64,000 nt of DNA. Source: Diplonema papillatum (Eukaryota; Euglenozoa; Diplonemea; Diplonemida; Diplonemidae). Under the pieces are notes generated by a model that searched no databases, was not told the origin of the DNA, and worked only from the letters and a program-made list of their open reading frames with translations. The stretch spans positions 124,001-188,000 of the forward strand of contig JAPJBO010000105.1 in assembly GCA_030068145.1 (NCBI GenBank). The letters run 5' to 3'. Position numbers and translations under genes: made by a program. Below are positions 1-11,202 of the stretch, piece by piece; position 1 is the first letter of the stretch; every line of letters begins with the position of its first letter.

Positions 1-1984
1 TGAAAACAGAGTTGTTGATTTTAGCGGGTGTCACCCCGGTGTGGGGGTGGGCCCGCACTTTCCGAGGAGGTCGGTTATGCATTTCGTATCGTAGATGCTG
101 AGTACCTCTGTGAAGACCCTACGGTTTGAGGTGTGGTTCTGGAAGGTGTCTGTGGCGCTACTTAGTCTACAACATGCCACCGCATACATTGTGGATGCGT
201 AGATCATAGCGTGAGACACAACAAAGAAACGAAAAGTCTTGCAAATTTAACAAACAAACAAATCGTCCGCTCCCTCAAGCCCTGCACCGTCGTCTTCCTC
301 ATCCCCTCCCTCGAGCCCCTCGATGTCGTCCTCCTCGTCCCCCGACAAGGCGGGCCTGCTCGGAGTGTGAAAAACAGCGTCCGGTAACACAATGTTGCCA
401 CACACACCAATAAGGAAAAAGGAAAAGAAAAAGAAAGCAAAATAACAAGGGGGCTTTTTTAACCACCTGAACGTCAGCCTGACCAGCTGATCGTCGAAAA
501 GTGAGGGACCTTACCCTCCCAACACCTCAGCCGCCAGCTTTCAAAAGACAGACACAAAAAGCCCGACCGTAGCATTGTCGGATGACAATGATTGCGGAAG
601 AGCTCAGCCCAGAACAGCGGCCAACCTCTAGCACTGTCAGATGACAGTGAATTTAGGCAAGCCCCCAAAAGGCTACAGCTCCACCAACGGTGGAAAGCTA
701 ACCCGGCGAGCTACGAGAGTGAAAAATGAAAGTCAAGAGTTGGGGTGGCTGAAACGGCTTAAACAAAGTCCATACGAAGTACATACAAAGTACATACAAA
801 GTCCATACAAAGTCCAGATTTTTGGGGGGGGGTGTGTTTTTTTAATTTATTGCGTTTTTTGCACGTATTTTCATCGTTGGACGCCCAGCGAGCGCTTGCG
901 GTCGCCTTCCGGTGGCAAACCCGCCCAGAAAACACGTTTCCGAAGGGAAAGAAATGACCCACGAGCAGTATGCAAGTGGGCAGGTGGCCCTGTAGTGGCC
1001 TTCAGTGAACACCCCACCACAACGGGCTATGATGTGCATAGGATGGTCCACTCTGCAGGAGGACTAGGTCCTGAGACGAGGCAGCGTGGACCATCTTGTG
1101 CACCCCAAAGGACACCTATGTAGCCAAAGTGCTTGAACCAAAGCAGAAGCGTGAGTGGGAAGGTCAGTTGGAAGTCTCGCCAACCCCAGGTGACTACACC
1201 ACAGACTGGGTTCAAACCGAAGACTCTTTGAAGAGCACTGTGGAATCGTGCTTGGTGGGACAGGAGTGTCGTGTACAGGAAGTGCCCCAAGCTCGTTGCT
1301 ATGCAAGGCCCAACACAACCAGCTGAGTCGCGCGCATGCAGCGGCTCCGCTCCACGTGCACGCAGTGGCTTTGTTCCACAAAAACGTGCCCTTAAATTAC
1401 GCTCCTTCGAGGGGTCGCTCGGTGCCGTCGTTCCCAACTCGTCCCGCTGTATTTAACGTACGTTTAATGCTGCATTCGCCCAAACAGTTTCGGTGGTTAC
1501 GGTCCTTAGCTGGCCTGCTAAAGCTGTGGGACAGAGCCGACGGCGAAGACGGGACGGGCTCTGTGACGGAGGCTGGCCGATCGTGCCATTCACCTCACGT
1601 GTCCATTGGACTGTCCCAATGGCCCTTATCCCAATGGACCTTGGCGCAGCGTGCGAACGGAGGGGCTGGAGGGAGAAGCACAGAACGGGAGCTAGGCTCG
1701 CCAACTGTCTTCCTCTCGCCTGGGACGCGGTATCGCCGCCCGAACTTAGTCTGCGGTCGGCCTCAGAGCATTTCCGCTATCGCCGCGTCCACGCGCTGGT
1801 CGACGCCCCTTGTGCTGGTCGACGTCCCTTCTCCCTGGCAGGATACCCCGGATGGGGACCCCCGCCCAAGCTTGGCGGAGCCTGCTGGGCAGGCCCGCGT
1901 TGTTGTCCACCTGTCGAACCACACATTGCCCCTGGACCTGGCCAGACGCTCCCAGACAAGTGGACTGGCATGACGGCGGGGTAA
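1..1984. other. Unassigned left part of the tandem unit
   Basis: I found no recognisable gene here. Several open frames of 60-240 codons overlap on both strands, for example plus 1248-1973 and 1493-1984, but their translations are low-complexity and mutually exclusive. The stretch holds a purine-rich tract near 410-445, a short tandem repeat at 767-814, and a G-run followed by a T-run at 822-845. It could contain the promoter and upstream exons of the frame that opens at 1985. Confidence 0.4.
767..814. repeat. Four-copy 11-bp tandem repeat
   Basis: About four copies of an 11-bp motif related to CATACAAAGTC lie head to tail. The same block appears in copies 2 and 3 of the large unit near 8773-8820 and 17760-17807, so it predates the large duplication. 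Confidence 0.8.
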
Positions 1985-3196
1985 GGTGCGACGACAGCAG
2001 CAGGCCCAACGGCGACGACAGCCGCTGCAGCAGCAGCGGCAGCAAGAGCCGCAACGGCAGCGACAGCGCCACTGCAGCAGCAGCGGCAGCAACAGCCGCA
2101 ACGGCGGATTCATCCGCCGCCTCGAACCACCACACCCGCCCGGCAAGCACCGGTTGCGGACACCCGAAGCGGGCGACGGCGCAGGCGACGCCGCCGCACT
2201 CGTCCACCGGCATCCGGAGAGCCGGCGCCCGGTGAACCGCCCGATTCACGTTACGCTCGTCCACCGACGCCCGTAGAGCCACCCGACCCTCTTCACGCTC
2301 GTCCACCGACGCCGAGGAGCCGCCCGACCCTGCTCACACTCGCGCCGCGAAGAGCCGGCGCCCGGGGAGCCACCCGACTCCGGTCACGCTCGACCTCCGG
2401 CCCCGCCACTCCGGGCCGGCACCCCCGCCCAGCGAACACCCGCCGACACGGCACGGCCCCCGGCCGCGGCCATCCAACGCGGGCTCCGCCAACGCCGAGG
2501 AAAAAGACGGCGAACCCCAGCCGACACGGCGCGGCCCGGCCGCGACCGCCCGACACGCGACCCGACGCAAACGCGGAGGGAAGAGGCGGCGGACACCCGC
2601 CGACACGGAACGGCCCTTCGGCTGCGGCCGCCCAACGCGCGAACCGGCGCAAACACCAAGTGACGAGCGAAGAACCACCTGGGTTTGTGCCCATTGTAAA
2701 CCCTTATGAAGCTTACCTCTGGGAACTGGGTGACATTTCACACATGCCAACAGTGGGCAGAAGGTATGGCTCACTGTCACAGACAAAGGCCAAGATCCTC
2801 CAGCGTGCTGGCATTGGGCAGCGGATGGTGAACTTGCACCACAGGGAGGTCAGCAACCAGGCACTCTTTTTCTATGCAGTATATGCAGCAGATGCAGCTC
2901 GCCTGCAGCAGTGCCTGGACGCCCCTTCTTTTGCGGACATTGGACCATCAGATGATGGTGAAGCCCTGGTTCAGTGCTTAGAGAATCGACGTGCCGCGTT
3001 GCAGCTATTTCTCGCAGTGGCACACTACGAAGAGCGGACACAGTTCACAACATCAGTTCAGGAAGATGAGCAGTTGTTGGGGGCAGCCAAAGGACGTGTG
3101 GCCGCTGCGGTCACATACCGCCTGAGGCAGAAGCGGCTGCTCCAATCGATCATCTCAGCTTTGGTTGCTTTGATTGGCAATGAAGAAGAGCTTTGA
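1985..3196 (+). CDS. Long open frame, Arg/Pro-rich then helical (copy 1)
   Basis: A frame of 403 codons is open from just after the TAA at 1982-1984 to a TGA at 3194-3196. The first ~225 codons contain no ATG and are alanine/glutamine-rich, then arginine/proline-rich. The part from about 2660 on has ordinary protein composition: a tyrosine/leucine-rich start, a charged middle, and an end (about 3109-3150) with the pattern YRLRQKRLLQSIISAL. That last pattern loosely resembles the helical substrate-binding domain that follows SET domains in Rubisco-LSMT-type methyltransferases, but I see no SET motifs, so this is only a possibility. Without an ATG it is either an exon with its start upstream (possible acceptor near 2001-2003) or an open frame by GC bias, with only the last ~178 codons real. 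Confidence 0.45.
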   Translation, partial: GATTAAGPTATTAAAAAAAARAATAATAPLQQQRQQQPQRRIHPPPRTTTPARQAPVADTRSGRRRRRRRRTRPPASGEPAPGEPPDSRYARPPTPVEPPDPLHARPPTPRSRPTLLTLAPRRAGARGATRLRSRSTSGPATPGRHPRPANTRRHGTAPGRGHPTRAPPTPRKKTANPSRHGAARPRPPDTRPDANAEGRGGGHPPTRNGPSAAAAQRANRRKHQVTSEEPPGFVPIVNPYEAYLWELGDISHMPTVGRRYGSLSQTKAKILQRAGIGQRMVNLHHREVSNQALFFYAVYAADAARLQQCLDAPSFADIGPSDDGEALVQCLENRRAALQLFLAVAHYEERTQFTTSVQEDEQLLGAAKGRVAAAVTYRLRQKRLLQSIISALVALIGNEEEL

Positions 3197-4365
3197 ACAC
3201 ACTTCTTGCACCTGTACTGATTGGTGACCCCTCCGAAAGCCCTCCCTGGCCCTGGCCCACACCGGCTTCCCCGAACCCTAACCGGCGACGGCACACGGCA
3301 TGGACCGCAAAAGGGGAGCAGCAAGAGAGGCATCAGCCACACTTCAAAGGCCCACACACTTCTTGCACCTGTACCTCAACAAGAACAGGTGACAACCAGC
3401 TTTTGAAGATAACAATGGCATCCAACACTGGATGCTTCTGGGTTTTAGTTTTCTTCTTGTCGTTCGGGCCTTATTTGTACCCTTGGCCACTGCATTTCAC
3501 TTCGAGGTTGCACCCTTGGCACTGCATTTCACTTCGAGGTCCCTTTCCATTTGTTTTGCAGCATTACAATGCTTATGTTGGATGCAGGAACCACTGCACC
3601 GAACTGCTGTGAGTGCTCACAATGTGTTGCTCATTTCAACAACACATGTTGGTCAGTAGTGACATTTGAGGTGAAGTACACTTGTTGGTCCCGAAAAAAA
3701 GATGGTGGCCAAACCGCCGAGTCCAATGCGGCTCGTGTTCTTCGAATTATGAGCCAAACCGCCTGGTTGTGATCGAGGGACCCCCCGAGAATTTGTTGTC
3801 GCAAACGAAGAATCCCGATGTGCATCGGGCGGCGCCCACAGCACCAAGCATCCTTGCCGAGTCTCTCAAACACACCAAACAACCATTGATACACATGTCA
3901 GCATTTCACCCACATATCAGGTTACCACACATGCCAACACACCCTCTCCAGTACTCCTGGTCAGTTGACCTCTGCGGACCTTCCCGCGTGAAGGCACAGA
4001 CAACACGAAGAGAACCTCCGCAGGAGTGCCTACCCCGCAAGTACCAGGGTACCTCCATCTAAAAAGGTGGCCGGTGCTTCTGGGCCCCAATGCACACTGG
4101 TGTCCTCCTCCAAACCCTCACTCTCTCTCTCTCTTTTTCTCCGCATGTGTTACAAGAAGCGAGCTCGTCGGCAGCCTTCCCCAGAGAACAGAAAGCAAAT
4201 AGAATGCGCGTGAACATTCCCCGTGTGCCACCGGTCATATTGGTCTAAAAGCGGCCTGTATGCCTGGCTGAACAAGGTACAGTTTGGACTGGCAGACAAA
4301 GAACCGAGTGTGTGCCCCCAAACACTCCAGGTGAACGGAACACAAAAAAGAAAGCAACACTGGCC
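3197..4365. other. Region between the two main frames of the unit, with short direct repeats
   Basis: No complete gene was recognised. A 21-bp stretch at about 3196-3216 recurs at about 3355-3375. A roughly 30-bp tandem pair containing GCATTTCACTTCGAGG lies at 3486-3541. Possible small exons of the downstream P-loop gene may lie here, for instance after the TTTTGCAG acceptor-like site near 3560 or in the frame 3682-4062, but their boundaries cannot be fixed by eye. A CT microsatellite sits at 4119-4133. Copy 2 lacks 5 bp near 3833 of this stretch. Confidence 0.4.
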
Positions 4366-6268
4366 ATGTTCGCAATCCCGCCGGAAGGGCATGACCTGCG
4401 CAAACTCGCATGCATGGTTTCCCAGCAGACAGTCACGGACTTCGAGGATGTCTGCGGTGTCGTGTACTGTGGTGCTACAGGTAGCGGCAAGTCGACTGCC
4501 GTCGCCATCGCCGCTGGTGCCAACTTTATCAGGAAAAACAGAGAGTACCACGTCGAGAGCTGCCGGCGCAAGCACCCGGCCACCAGCGACGGCGCGGACT
4601 CGAAGACCCTTCATTCGTGCGTGTTCGAAAATGAGGCCGACCCCAGCATCCAGAACATCGATACTGGCGGCCTTGGTGAGAACCGCGGCGAGATCGTGGG
4701 CGAGTGGATCCAGTTCAACCTTTTCATGTTATTCGCACAACTAAAAACGTTACCTGCACTCGTTGTTGTCATCGATGTCAGCCATGCCAAGGGCACCCGC
4801 TGGGGTGGCCTCGCGAAGACGGTCGAGCATTTTCGTCCGTTTCTGGCACTTACAGGTGAAAACCGAGCAGCAATCTTCAAAAGCATGGTCTTCCTCTTCA
4901 CGCGCGCAATCGATCAAGAAGGTCTCATGACACCAGACATAATCCGCACCGATGTCAAGAAGGCCTTCACAACGAACTCCAATAACCTGAAGGAAGACTT
5001 GAAGGTAAAGCCAGCCACGCACAAAGAGGCCACGGAACTGCACAACAGGGGAATTCTCGTCAGCTTCCTCGAGCGCATCAGCGATGCACCTATAGTCGTC
5101 GGCTCCCCAAACGGTGAAGCCGCGTGCGAGAAGCAGCGCGAAGACATCACACGAGCAGTAAGTTCCATCCAGCCTATTGACGAGGAGAAACTGCGTCGCA
5201 TGGCGGGCGAGATGCCTACTCCGTTCGAAAACACACTGGCCGGCCTCGGCCGTCTTGCACAGCACTACCTTGCCCCACTCGAAACGCTCGAACGGCAATA
5301 CACTGGTGTGCTTGCTGCTCTCAAGTCACAGACCAGGTTGCTGCAATCGGCGCGCGAAGGCTACGTGGCAGTGAAGACGGAGCTTTTGCAACAATTGCGG
5401 AGCGTCATCGAAGACGAGAAGAAAAGCATTGCACGCCAGACATCGTCCATCGACAACCTCAGGGGGTCGACGAAGCTGCTCTTTCGTTCGCAGAAGACAC
5501 TGTCTGTTTGCTTGACTGGTGGGTTCTGGGCCAGTACAGGAGGAGGTGGATGGGCGAATGGTTCTATCGGTTACGACGGCAACTTCGACGATTACGAGCT
5601 CGAGGGCTCTGAATGTGTTGATTGGGATCGCTCTTCGAAAAGCGTGAACAAATCGGCAGGCACGATCCGGTACACATTAGAATCGCATCGCAAATGGGAT
5701 CTCAATGTGAACCTCATTGTCTTTCTGCGTGAGAACAACCACCCGGCAACACTCGAAACGATTGAGCGGCTGGAGAAACGAAACCGGGAGTCGAAACAGC
5801 GAATTTCTGACAGCGAATACGAGGTAGGCGTCCTCTCAGGCGTGTCCTCTGCCGACTCCCTTGTTGCATACATCATCTCCAAGGCTGGGGGGCAGAAGAC
5901 CGAGCTCCATGAGTCTATCAAAGACCTGAACAAGCCGCTCGACGTTCCCGAGAATTTCCCCTGTGTCAGATACCCTGCGCCACCGAGCCACGCGCAGTGC
6001 ATCAAAGACTTGGCCAAACTGGTACGCCGATGCACCGAGTTGGGGCAGATCTTCACGAGCAGAGCGCTGCCCACGGTGTGCAAGACGTTCTCGAAGCTCC
6101 TTGCGCTCACCGACCGCATCGAGGAGTACCGCAAGAACCCCTTGCTAAACGAGTTTTTCGGCGGGTCCGCGTTCACATCGGAGGCGCTTCCGGCACAGCG
6201 CAATACCGATGTTCAGGGGCCCAAGCTCACCGCTCCACAAGAGGTTGTCAAGACGACGACCAAGGCAG
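4366..6268 (+). CDS. P-loop NTPase exon (copy 1)
   Basis: The frame is open from 4249, and the first ATG at 4366 (context GCCATGT) gives about 634 codons before a GTATGC donor after 6268. Residues 36-44 are GATGSGKST, a textbook Walker A/G1 loop. Residues 98-109 read IDTGGLGENRGE, matching the DxxG switch of TRAFAC-type GTPases, followed by a hydrophobic beta-strand ending VVVIDVSH and a strand FLFTRA at the position where such GTPases keep their guanine-specificity motif. No classical N/TKxD is visible, so ATP versus GTP is undecided. A helical heptad-like stretch occupies roughly residues 305-380. Reading through the donor adds a short hydrophobic tail and a stop at 6333. Splicing 6268 to 6843 keeps the frame and is preferred. 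Upstream exons may exist. The family is not one I can name. Confidence 0.75.
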
Positions 6269-6842
6269 GTATGCTGGTTTTGCATCTTTTATTGTGTCTG
6301 TTCTGCGGCTTTGCACGGTTTACAAAGCAGTGAGATAACTTATTTCGTTGGTGGCATGGCTGTTCGACACGGCCGAGAACCTTGGGGGTAAGGTTAGGAT
6401 TGTCTGTGAACGAAGGAAGCATCAGGAGGTGGTTGAGAACTGGTCCGGAGGACCAGCTGCACGAGTGCACCGCCACCTCATGGTGATCCTTCTGCTGCAG
6501 AAGGACAATGCGGACGCCTGCCGGCGCTGCTGCAACTTGGTCTTCCCCGCCATCTTTCTCTCAACCCGACTCCGGGATTGCTGTGGTCCCTACTACTCAA
6601 GCACAACACAACAGATGCTTAAGAGGTAATCGGTGAGCTACTTGTGTATCGCCACACATTGCAGCTCCCTGTTCTGCTATATCAGGGGGGCTCGTCCGCC
6701 ACAGTCCGGGGTTCTACTTCGGATTAGTCGCCACGAAAGGTCAACCCACGAGTGGAAACTAGTGGGTGTTTGGAAGATGCATGTAAACCAGAGAGGTGTG
6801 CCATGTCGATCATTCAACACAAATCCACAGCCCACGTCGTAG
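6269..6842 (+). other. Predicted 574-bp intron of the P-loop gene (copy 1)
   Basis: The segment starts GTATGC directly after GCAG and ends GTAG at 6842. The left exon leaves one base (G) of a codon and the right exon supplies CA, giving an uninterrupted frame. The same boundaries exist in copy 2 (14270-14843). Confidence 0.65.
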
Positions 6843-7411
6843 CATTACCGTCGGCCCCTGCTGAAGAACTCGTACTGGCAGAGCGGCAAACAGAGAGGAC
6901 TGAGCCGCTCCAAGAGGTGCTCAAACCCCAAAAGGTGGCCGAAATCAACAAGCAGCTCGCTCTTTTGACAACCTTAAAGGACAACCTGACAGCCGCGGGG
7001 CTCTGCACAAAAGACGTCGGCACCAAACTCGCCACCCTTACCAAGGAGAAGGAAACCCTCTTGGCCTCTGCCCCCACGACACATGGCATCATGCAGATCC
7101 TGTCAGCCTGTTCGACTGTCGAAGAGCTCGAATGTCAGCTGGCGGAGCTGCAAGCGAAGAAGACAGAGATCGACAATTCGATTGCAGCTGTCGAAGAGGC
7201 GCTCAGAAAGCAGAAGGAGGCAGAGATCGATAAAGAGGTCGCAACGCTCACAACCCTGAAGGACAACCTATTGGCCGCCGGGTTCTGCACGAAAGAGCTG
7301 GACACCAAAGTCGCTACCCTAGTCGCTCAAAAGAAAACCACACCCATGCCGCACAACAAGCCATTGTCACCCCCACCCCCCTTGTCAGGCACACTATTCC
7401 AGGCAGTGTAG
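6843..7411 (+). CDS. Coiled-coil C-terminal exon, truncated version (copy 1)
   Basis: This exon continues the P-loop protein after the predicted intron. It encodes a Glu/Lys/Leu-rich, probably coiled-coil segment containing an internal duplication: a block of about 45 residues with the core LTTLKDNLTAAGLCTK (from about 6934) recurs as LTTLKDNLLAAGFCTK (from about 7243). A basic tail and a proline run then lead to a stop at 7409-7411. Compared with copy 2, the end differs because 982 bp are missing immediately after the proline run at 7390. The last residues here are therefore a junction product, and the cysteine/histidine finger found in copy 2 is lost. Residue Phe in the second block is Val in copy 2. 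Confidence 0.65.
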
Positions 7412-8006
7412 GGCAAGAATGCCAACGAAACAGTACCAAACCCGTGCACCCTGCCAGAACCAACACCCGCCGCAAAGCAGGCCGGCAAAAAGCAGGCCCC
7501 CAGGTGGGTTGGTGGCCTTTGTAAAGGTCCTCTCTCCAGCCCTCCAGGAGACCTCCCTCACTTTCTGGGTGGGCATCCCCGCACGAATCGAGAGCACCCC
7601 AGCACCACCCCGGCTGGGGTAGTAGTATCAGAAGTAGTGAGAGAACGAGCAAGAAGTGCTGCTTCGTCACCTTGGCGACCGACTGCGTCGCACACCATGG
7701 GGGAGCTGTCCACACAAATGAAGGACACAGGGGCAACCACAGCGAGTCTGACAGCGGAATTTGACCCACACAAGGGCAGAACGAACCCCGCCGGGACGGT
7801 TGCGCCTGCACGGTTTGGGGCAGCAGTCGGTCAGAGGCCGACAGGTGTGTGGCGACACCACCCCTTGCTAGCCATTGCCATCTCCTTTTCTCTATTTTCA
7901 CATTCCCATCTCTTCCTCTCCCCCCCACCACCCCCCCCCCCCCCCCCTTTTCTTGCCTGGGCCCAGGGGGCCCAGGCAAGAACGCCCCTGACTGACGGCA
8001 CATTGT
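7412..8006. other. Right end of the unit, no gene seen
   Basis: The stretch has overlapping open frames on both strands but nothing recognisable. It contains a CT-rich tract, a long C run near 7921-7947 and a strong hairpin at 7950-7982 just before the point where the window's first base recurs. Confidence 0.4.
7950..7982. other. Perfect 15-bp hairpin after a poly-C tract
   Basis: The arms TTCTTGCCTGGGCCC and its exact reverse complement are separated by 3 bases. The hairpin directly follows a C run broken only by single A or T bases. It is conserved in copy 2 at 16933-16965. The structure could be a recombination or replication-pausing site; no function is shown by the sequence itself. Confidence 0.9.
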
Positions 8007-9990
8007 TGAAAACAGAGTTGTTGATTTTAGCGGGTGTCACCCCGGTGTGGGGGTGGGCCCGCACTTTCCGAGGAGGTCGGTTATGCATTTCGTATCGTAG
8101 ATGCTGAGTACCTCTGTGAAGACCCTACGGTTTGAGGTGTGGTTCTGGAAGGTGTCTGTGGCGCTACTTAGTCTACAACATGCCACCGCATACATTGTGG
8201 ATGCGTAGATCATAGCGTGAGACACAACAAAGAAACGAAAAGTCTTGCAAATTTAACAAACAAACAAATCGTCCGCTCCCTCAAGCCCTGCACCGTCGTC
8301 TTCCTCATCCCCTCCCTCGAGCCCCTCGATGTCGTCCTCCTCGTCCCCCGACAAGGCGGGCCTGCTCGGAGTGTGAAAAACAGCGTCCGGTAACACAATG
8401 TTGCCACACACACCAATAAGGAAAAAGGAAAAGAAAAAGAAAGCAAAATAACAAGGGGGCTTTTTTAACCACCTGAACGTCAGCCTGACCAGCTGATCGT
8501 CGAAAAGTGAGGGACCTTACCCTCCCAACACCTCAGCCGCCAGCTTTCAAAAGACAGACACAAAAAGCCCGACCGTAGCATTGTCGGATGACAATGATTG
8601 CGGAAGAGCTCAGCCCAGAACAGCGGCCAACCTCTAGCACTGTCAGATGACAGTGAATTTAGGCAAGCCCCCAAAAGGCTACAGCTCCACCAACGGTGGA
8701 AAGCTAACCCGGCGAGCTACGAGAGTGAAAAATGAAAGTCAAGAGTTGGGGTGGCTGAAACGGCTTAAACAAAGTCCATACGAAGTACATACAAAGTACA
8801 TACAAAGTCCATACAAAGTCCAGATTTTTGGGGGGGGGTGTGTTTTTTTAATTTATTGCGTTTTTTGCACGTATTTTCATCGTTGGACGCCCAGCGAGCG
8901 CTTGCGGTCGCCTTCCGGTGGCAAACCCGCCCAGAAAACACGTTTCCGAAGGGAAAGAAATGACCCACGAGCAGTATGCAAGTGGGCAGGTGGCCCTGTA
9001 GTGGCCTTCAGTGAACACCCCACCACAACGGGCTATGATGTGCATAGGATGGTCCACTCTGCAGGAGGACTAGGTCCTGAGACGAGGCAGCGTGGACCAT
9101 CTTGTGCACCCCAAAGGACACCTATGTAGCCAAAGTGCTTGAACCAAAGCAGAAGCGTGAGTGGGAAGGTCAGTTGGAAGTCTCGCCAACCCCAGGTGAC
9201 TACACCACAGACTGGGTTCAAACCGAAGACTCTTTGAAGAGCACTGTGGAATCGTGCTTGGTGGGACAGGAGTGTCGTGTACAGGAAGTGCCCCAAGCTC
9301 GTTGCTATGCAAGGCCCAACACAACCAGCTGAGTCGCGCGCATGCAGCGGCTCCGCTCCACGTGCACGCAGTGGCTTTGTTCCACAAAAACGTGCCCTTA
9401 AATTACGCTCCTTCGAGGGGTCGCTCGGTGCCGTCGTTCCCAACTCGTCCCGCTGTATTTAACGTACGTTTAATGCTGCATTCGCCCAAACAGTTTCGGT
9501 GGTTACGGTCCTTAGCTGGCCTGCTAAAGCTGTGGGACAGAGCCGACGGCGAAGACGGGACGGGCTCTGTGACGGAGGCTGGCCGATCGTGCCATTCACC
9601 TCACGTGTCCATTGGACTGTCCCAATGGCCCTTATCCCAATGGACCTTGGCGCAGCGTGCGAACGGAGGGGCTGGAGGGAGAAGCACAGAACGGGAGCTA
9701 GGCTCGCCAACTGTCTTCCTCTCGCCTGGGACGCGGTATCGCCGCCCGAACTTAGTCTGCGGTCGGCCTCAGAGCATTTCCGCTATCGCCGCGTCCACGC
9801 GCTGGTCGACGCCCCTTGTGCTGGTCGACGTCCCTTCTCCCTGGCAGGATACCCCGGATGGGGACCCCCGCCCAAGCTTGGCGGAGCCTGCTGGGCAGGC
9901 CCGCGTTGTTGTCCACCTGTCGAACCACACATTGCCCCTGGACCTGGCCAGACGCTCCCAGACAAGTGGACTGGCATGACGGCGGGGTAA

Positions 9991-11202
9991 GGTGCGACGA
10001 CAGCAGCAGGCCCAACGGCGACGACAGCCGCTGCAGCAGCAGCGGCAGCAAGAGCCGCAACGGCAGCGACAGCGCCACTGCAGCAGCAGCGGCAGCAACA
10101 GCCGCAACGGCGGATTCATCCGCCGCCTCGAACCACCACACCCGCCCGGCAAGCACCGGTTGCGGACACCCGAAGCGGGCGACGGCGCAGGCGACGCCGC
10201 CGCACTCGTCCACCGGCATCCGGAGAGCCGGCGCCCGGTGAACCGCCCGATTCACGTTACGCTCGTCCACCGACGCCCGTAGAGCCACCCGACCCTCTTC
10301 ACGCTCGTCCACCGACGCCGAGGAGCCGCCCGACCCTGCTCACACTCGCGCCGCGAAGAGCCGGCGCCCGGGGAGCCACCCGACTCCGGTCACGCTCGAC
10401 CTCCGGCCCCGCCACTCCGGGCCGGCACCCCCGCCCAGCGAACACCCGCCGACACGGCACGGCCCCCGGCCGCGGCCATCCAACGCGGGCTCCGCCAACG
10501 CCGAGGAAAAAGACGGCGAACCCCAGCCGACACGGCGCGGCCCGGCCGCGACCGCCCGACACGCGACCCGACGCAAACGCGGAGGGAAGAGGCGGCGGAC
10601 ACCCGCCGACACGGAACGGCCCTTCGGCTGCGGCCGCCCAACGCGCGAACCGGCGCAAACACCAAGTGACGAGCGAAGAACCACCTGGGTTTGTGCCCAT
10701 TGTAAACCCTTATGAAGCTTACCTCTGGGAACTGGGTGACATTTCACACATGCCAACAGTGGGCAGAAGGTATGGCTCACTGTCACAGACAAAGGCCAAG
10801 ATCCTCCAGCGTGCTGGCATTGGGCAGCGGATGGTGAACTTGCACCACAGGGAGGTCAGCAACCAGGCACTCTTTTTCTATGCAGTATATGCAGCAGATG
10901 CAGCTCGCCTGCAGCAGTGCCTGGACGCCCCTTCTTTTGCGGACATTGGACCATCAGATGATGGTGAAGCCCTGGTTCAGTGCTTAGAGAATCGACGTGC
11001 CGCGTTGCAGCTATTTCTCGCAGTGGCACACTACGAAGAGCGGACACAGTTCACAACATCAGTTCAGGAAGATGAGCAGTTGTTGGGGGCAGCCAAAGGA
11101 CGTGTGGCCGCTGCGGTCACATACCGCCTGAGGCAGAAGCGGCTGCTCCAATCGATCATCTCAGCTTTGGTTGCTTTGATTGGCAATGAAGAAGAGCTTT
11201 GA
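9991..11202 (+). CDS. Long open frame, Arg/Pro-rich then helical (copy 2)
   Basis: This is the copy-2 counterpart of the frame at 1985-3196, with the same open frame, no early ATG and the same C-terminal half. I saw no difference in the well-composed part beginning at about 10666. The same uncertainty applies: probably an exon, and only the C-terminal ~178 codons look like ordinary protein. Confidence 0.45.
   Translation, partial: GATTAAGPTATTAAAAAAAARAATAATAPLQQQRQQQPQRRIHPPPRTTTPARQAPVADTRSGRRRRRRRRTRPPASGEPAPGEPPDSRYARPPTPVEPPDPLHARPPTPRSRPTLLTLAPRRAGARGATRLRSRSTSGPATPGRHPRPANTRRHGTAPGRGHPTRAPPTPRKKTANPSRHGAARPRPPDTRPDANAEGRGGGHPPTRNGPSAAAAQRANRRKHQVTSEEPPGFVPIVNPYEAYLWELGDISHMPTVGRRYGSLSQTKAKILQRAGIGQRMVNLHHREVSNQALFFYAVYAADAARLQQCLDAPSFADIGPSDDGEALVQCLENRRAALQLFLAVAHYEERTQFTTSVQEDEQLLGAAKGRVAAAVTYRLRQKRLLQSIISALVALIGNEEEL

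Larger units (their letters stand above)
1..8006. repeat. Long tandem unit, copy 1 (8006 bp)
   Basis: The first bases of the window recur at 8007 and again at 16990. Copy 1 and copy 2 are nearly base-identical apart from three differences I could see: a 5-bp difference near 3833, a T/G change near 7282 (Phe versus Val in the coiled-coil exon), and 982 bp present only in copy 2 after 7390. The window begins inside the array, so the true unit boundary and copy number are unknown. Near identity over 8 kb means recent duplication, ongoing homogenisation, or an assembly artefact. Confidence 0.95.

Noticed and set aside
641..1123. 160-codon plus-strand frame
   Set aside because: Starts in an ATG within repeated short words, translates the G- and T-runs at 822-845, and has no recognisable composition or motif.
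6269..6333. C-terminal membrane anchor of the P-loop protein (GMLVLHLLLCLFCGF)
   Set aside because: It begins exactly at a good splice donor, and a phase-matched coiled-coil exon follows, so it is more likely intron sequence.
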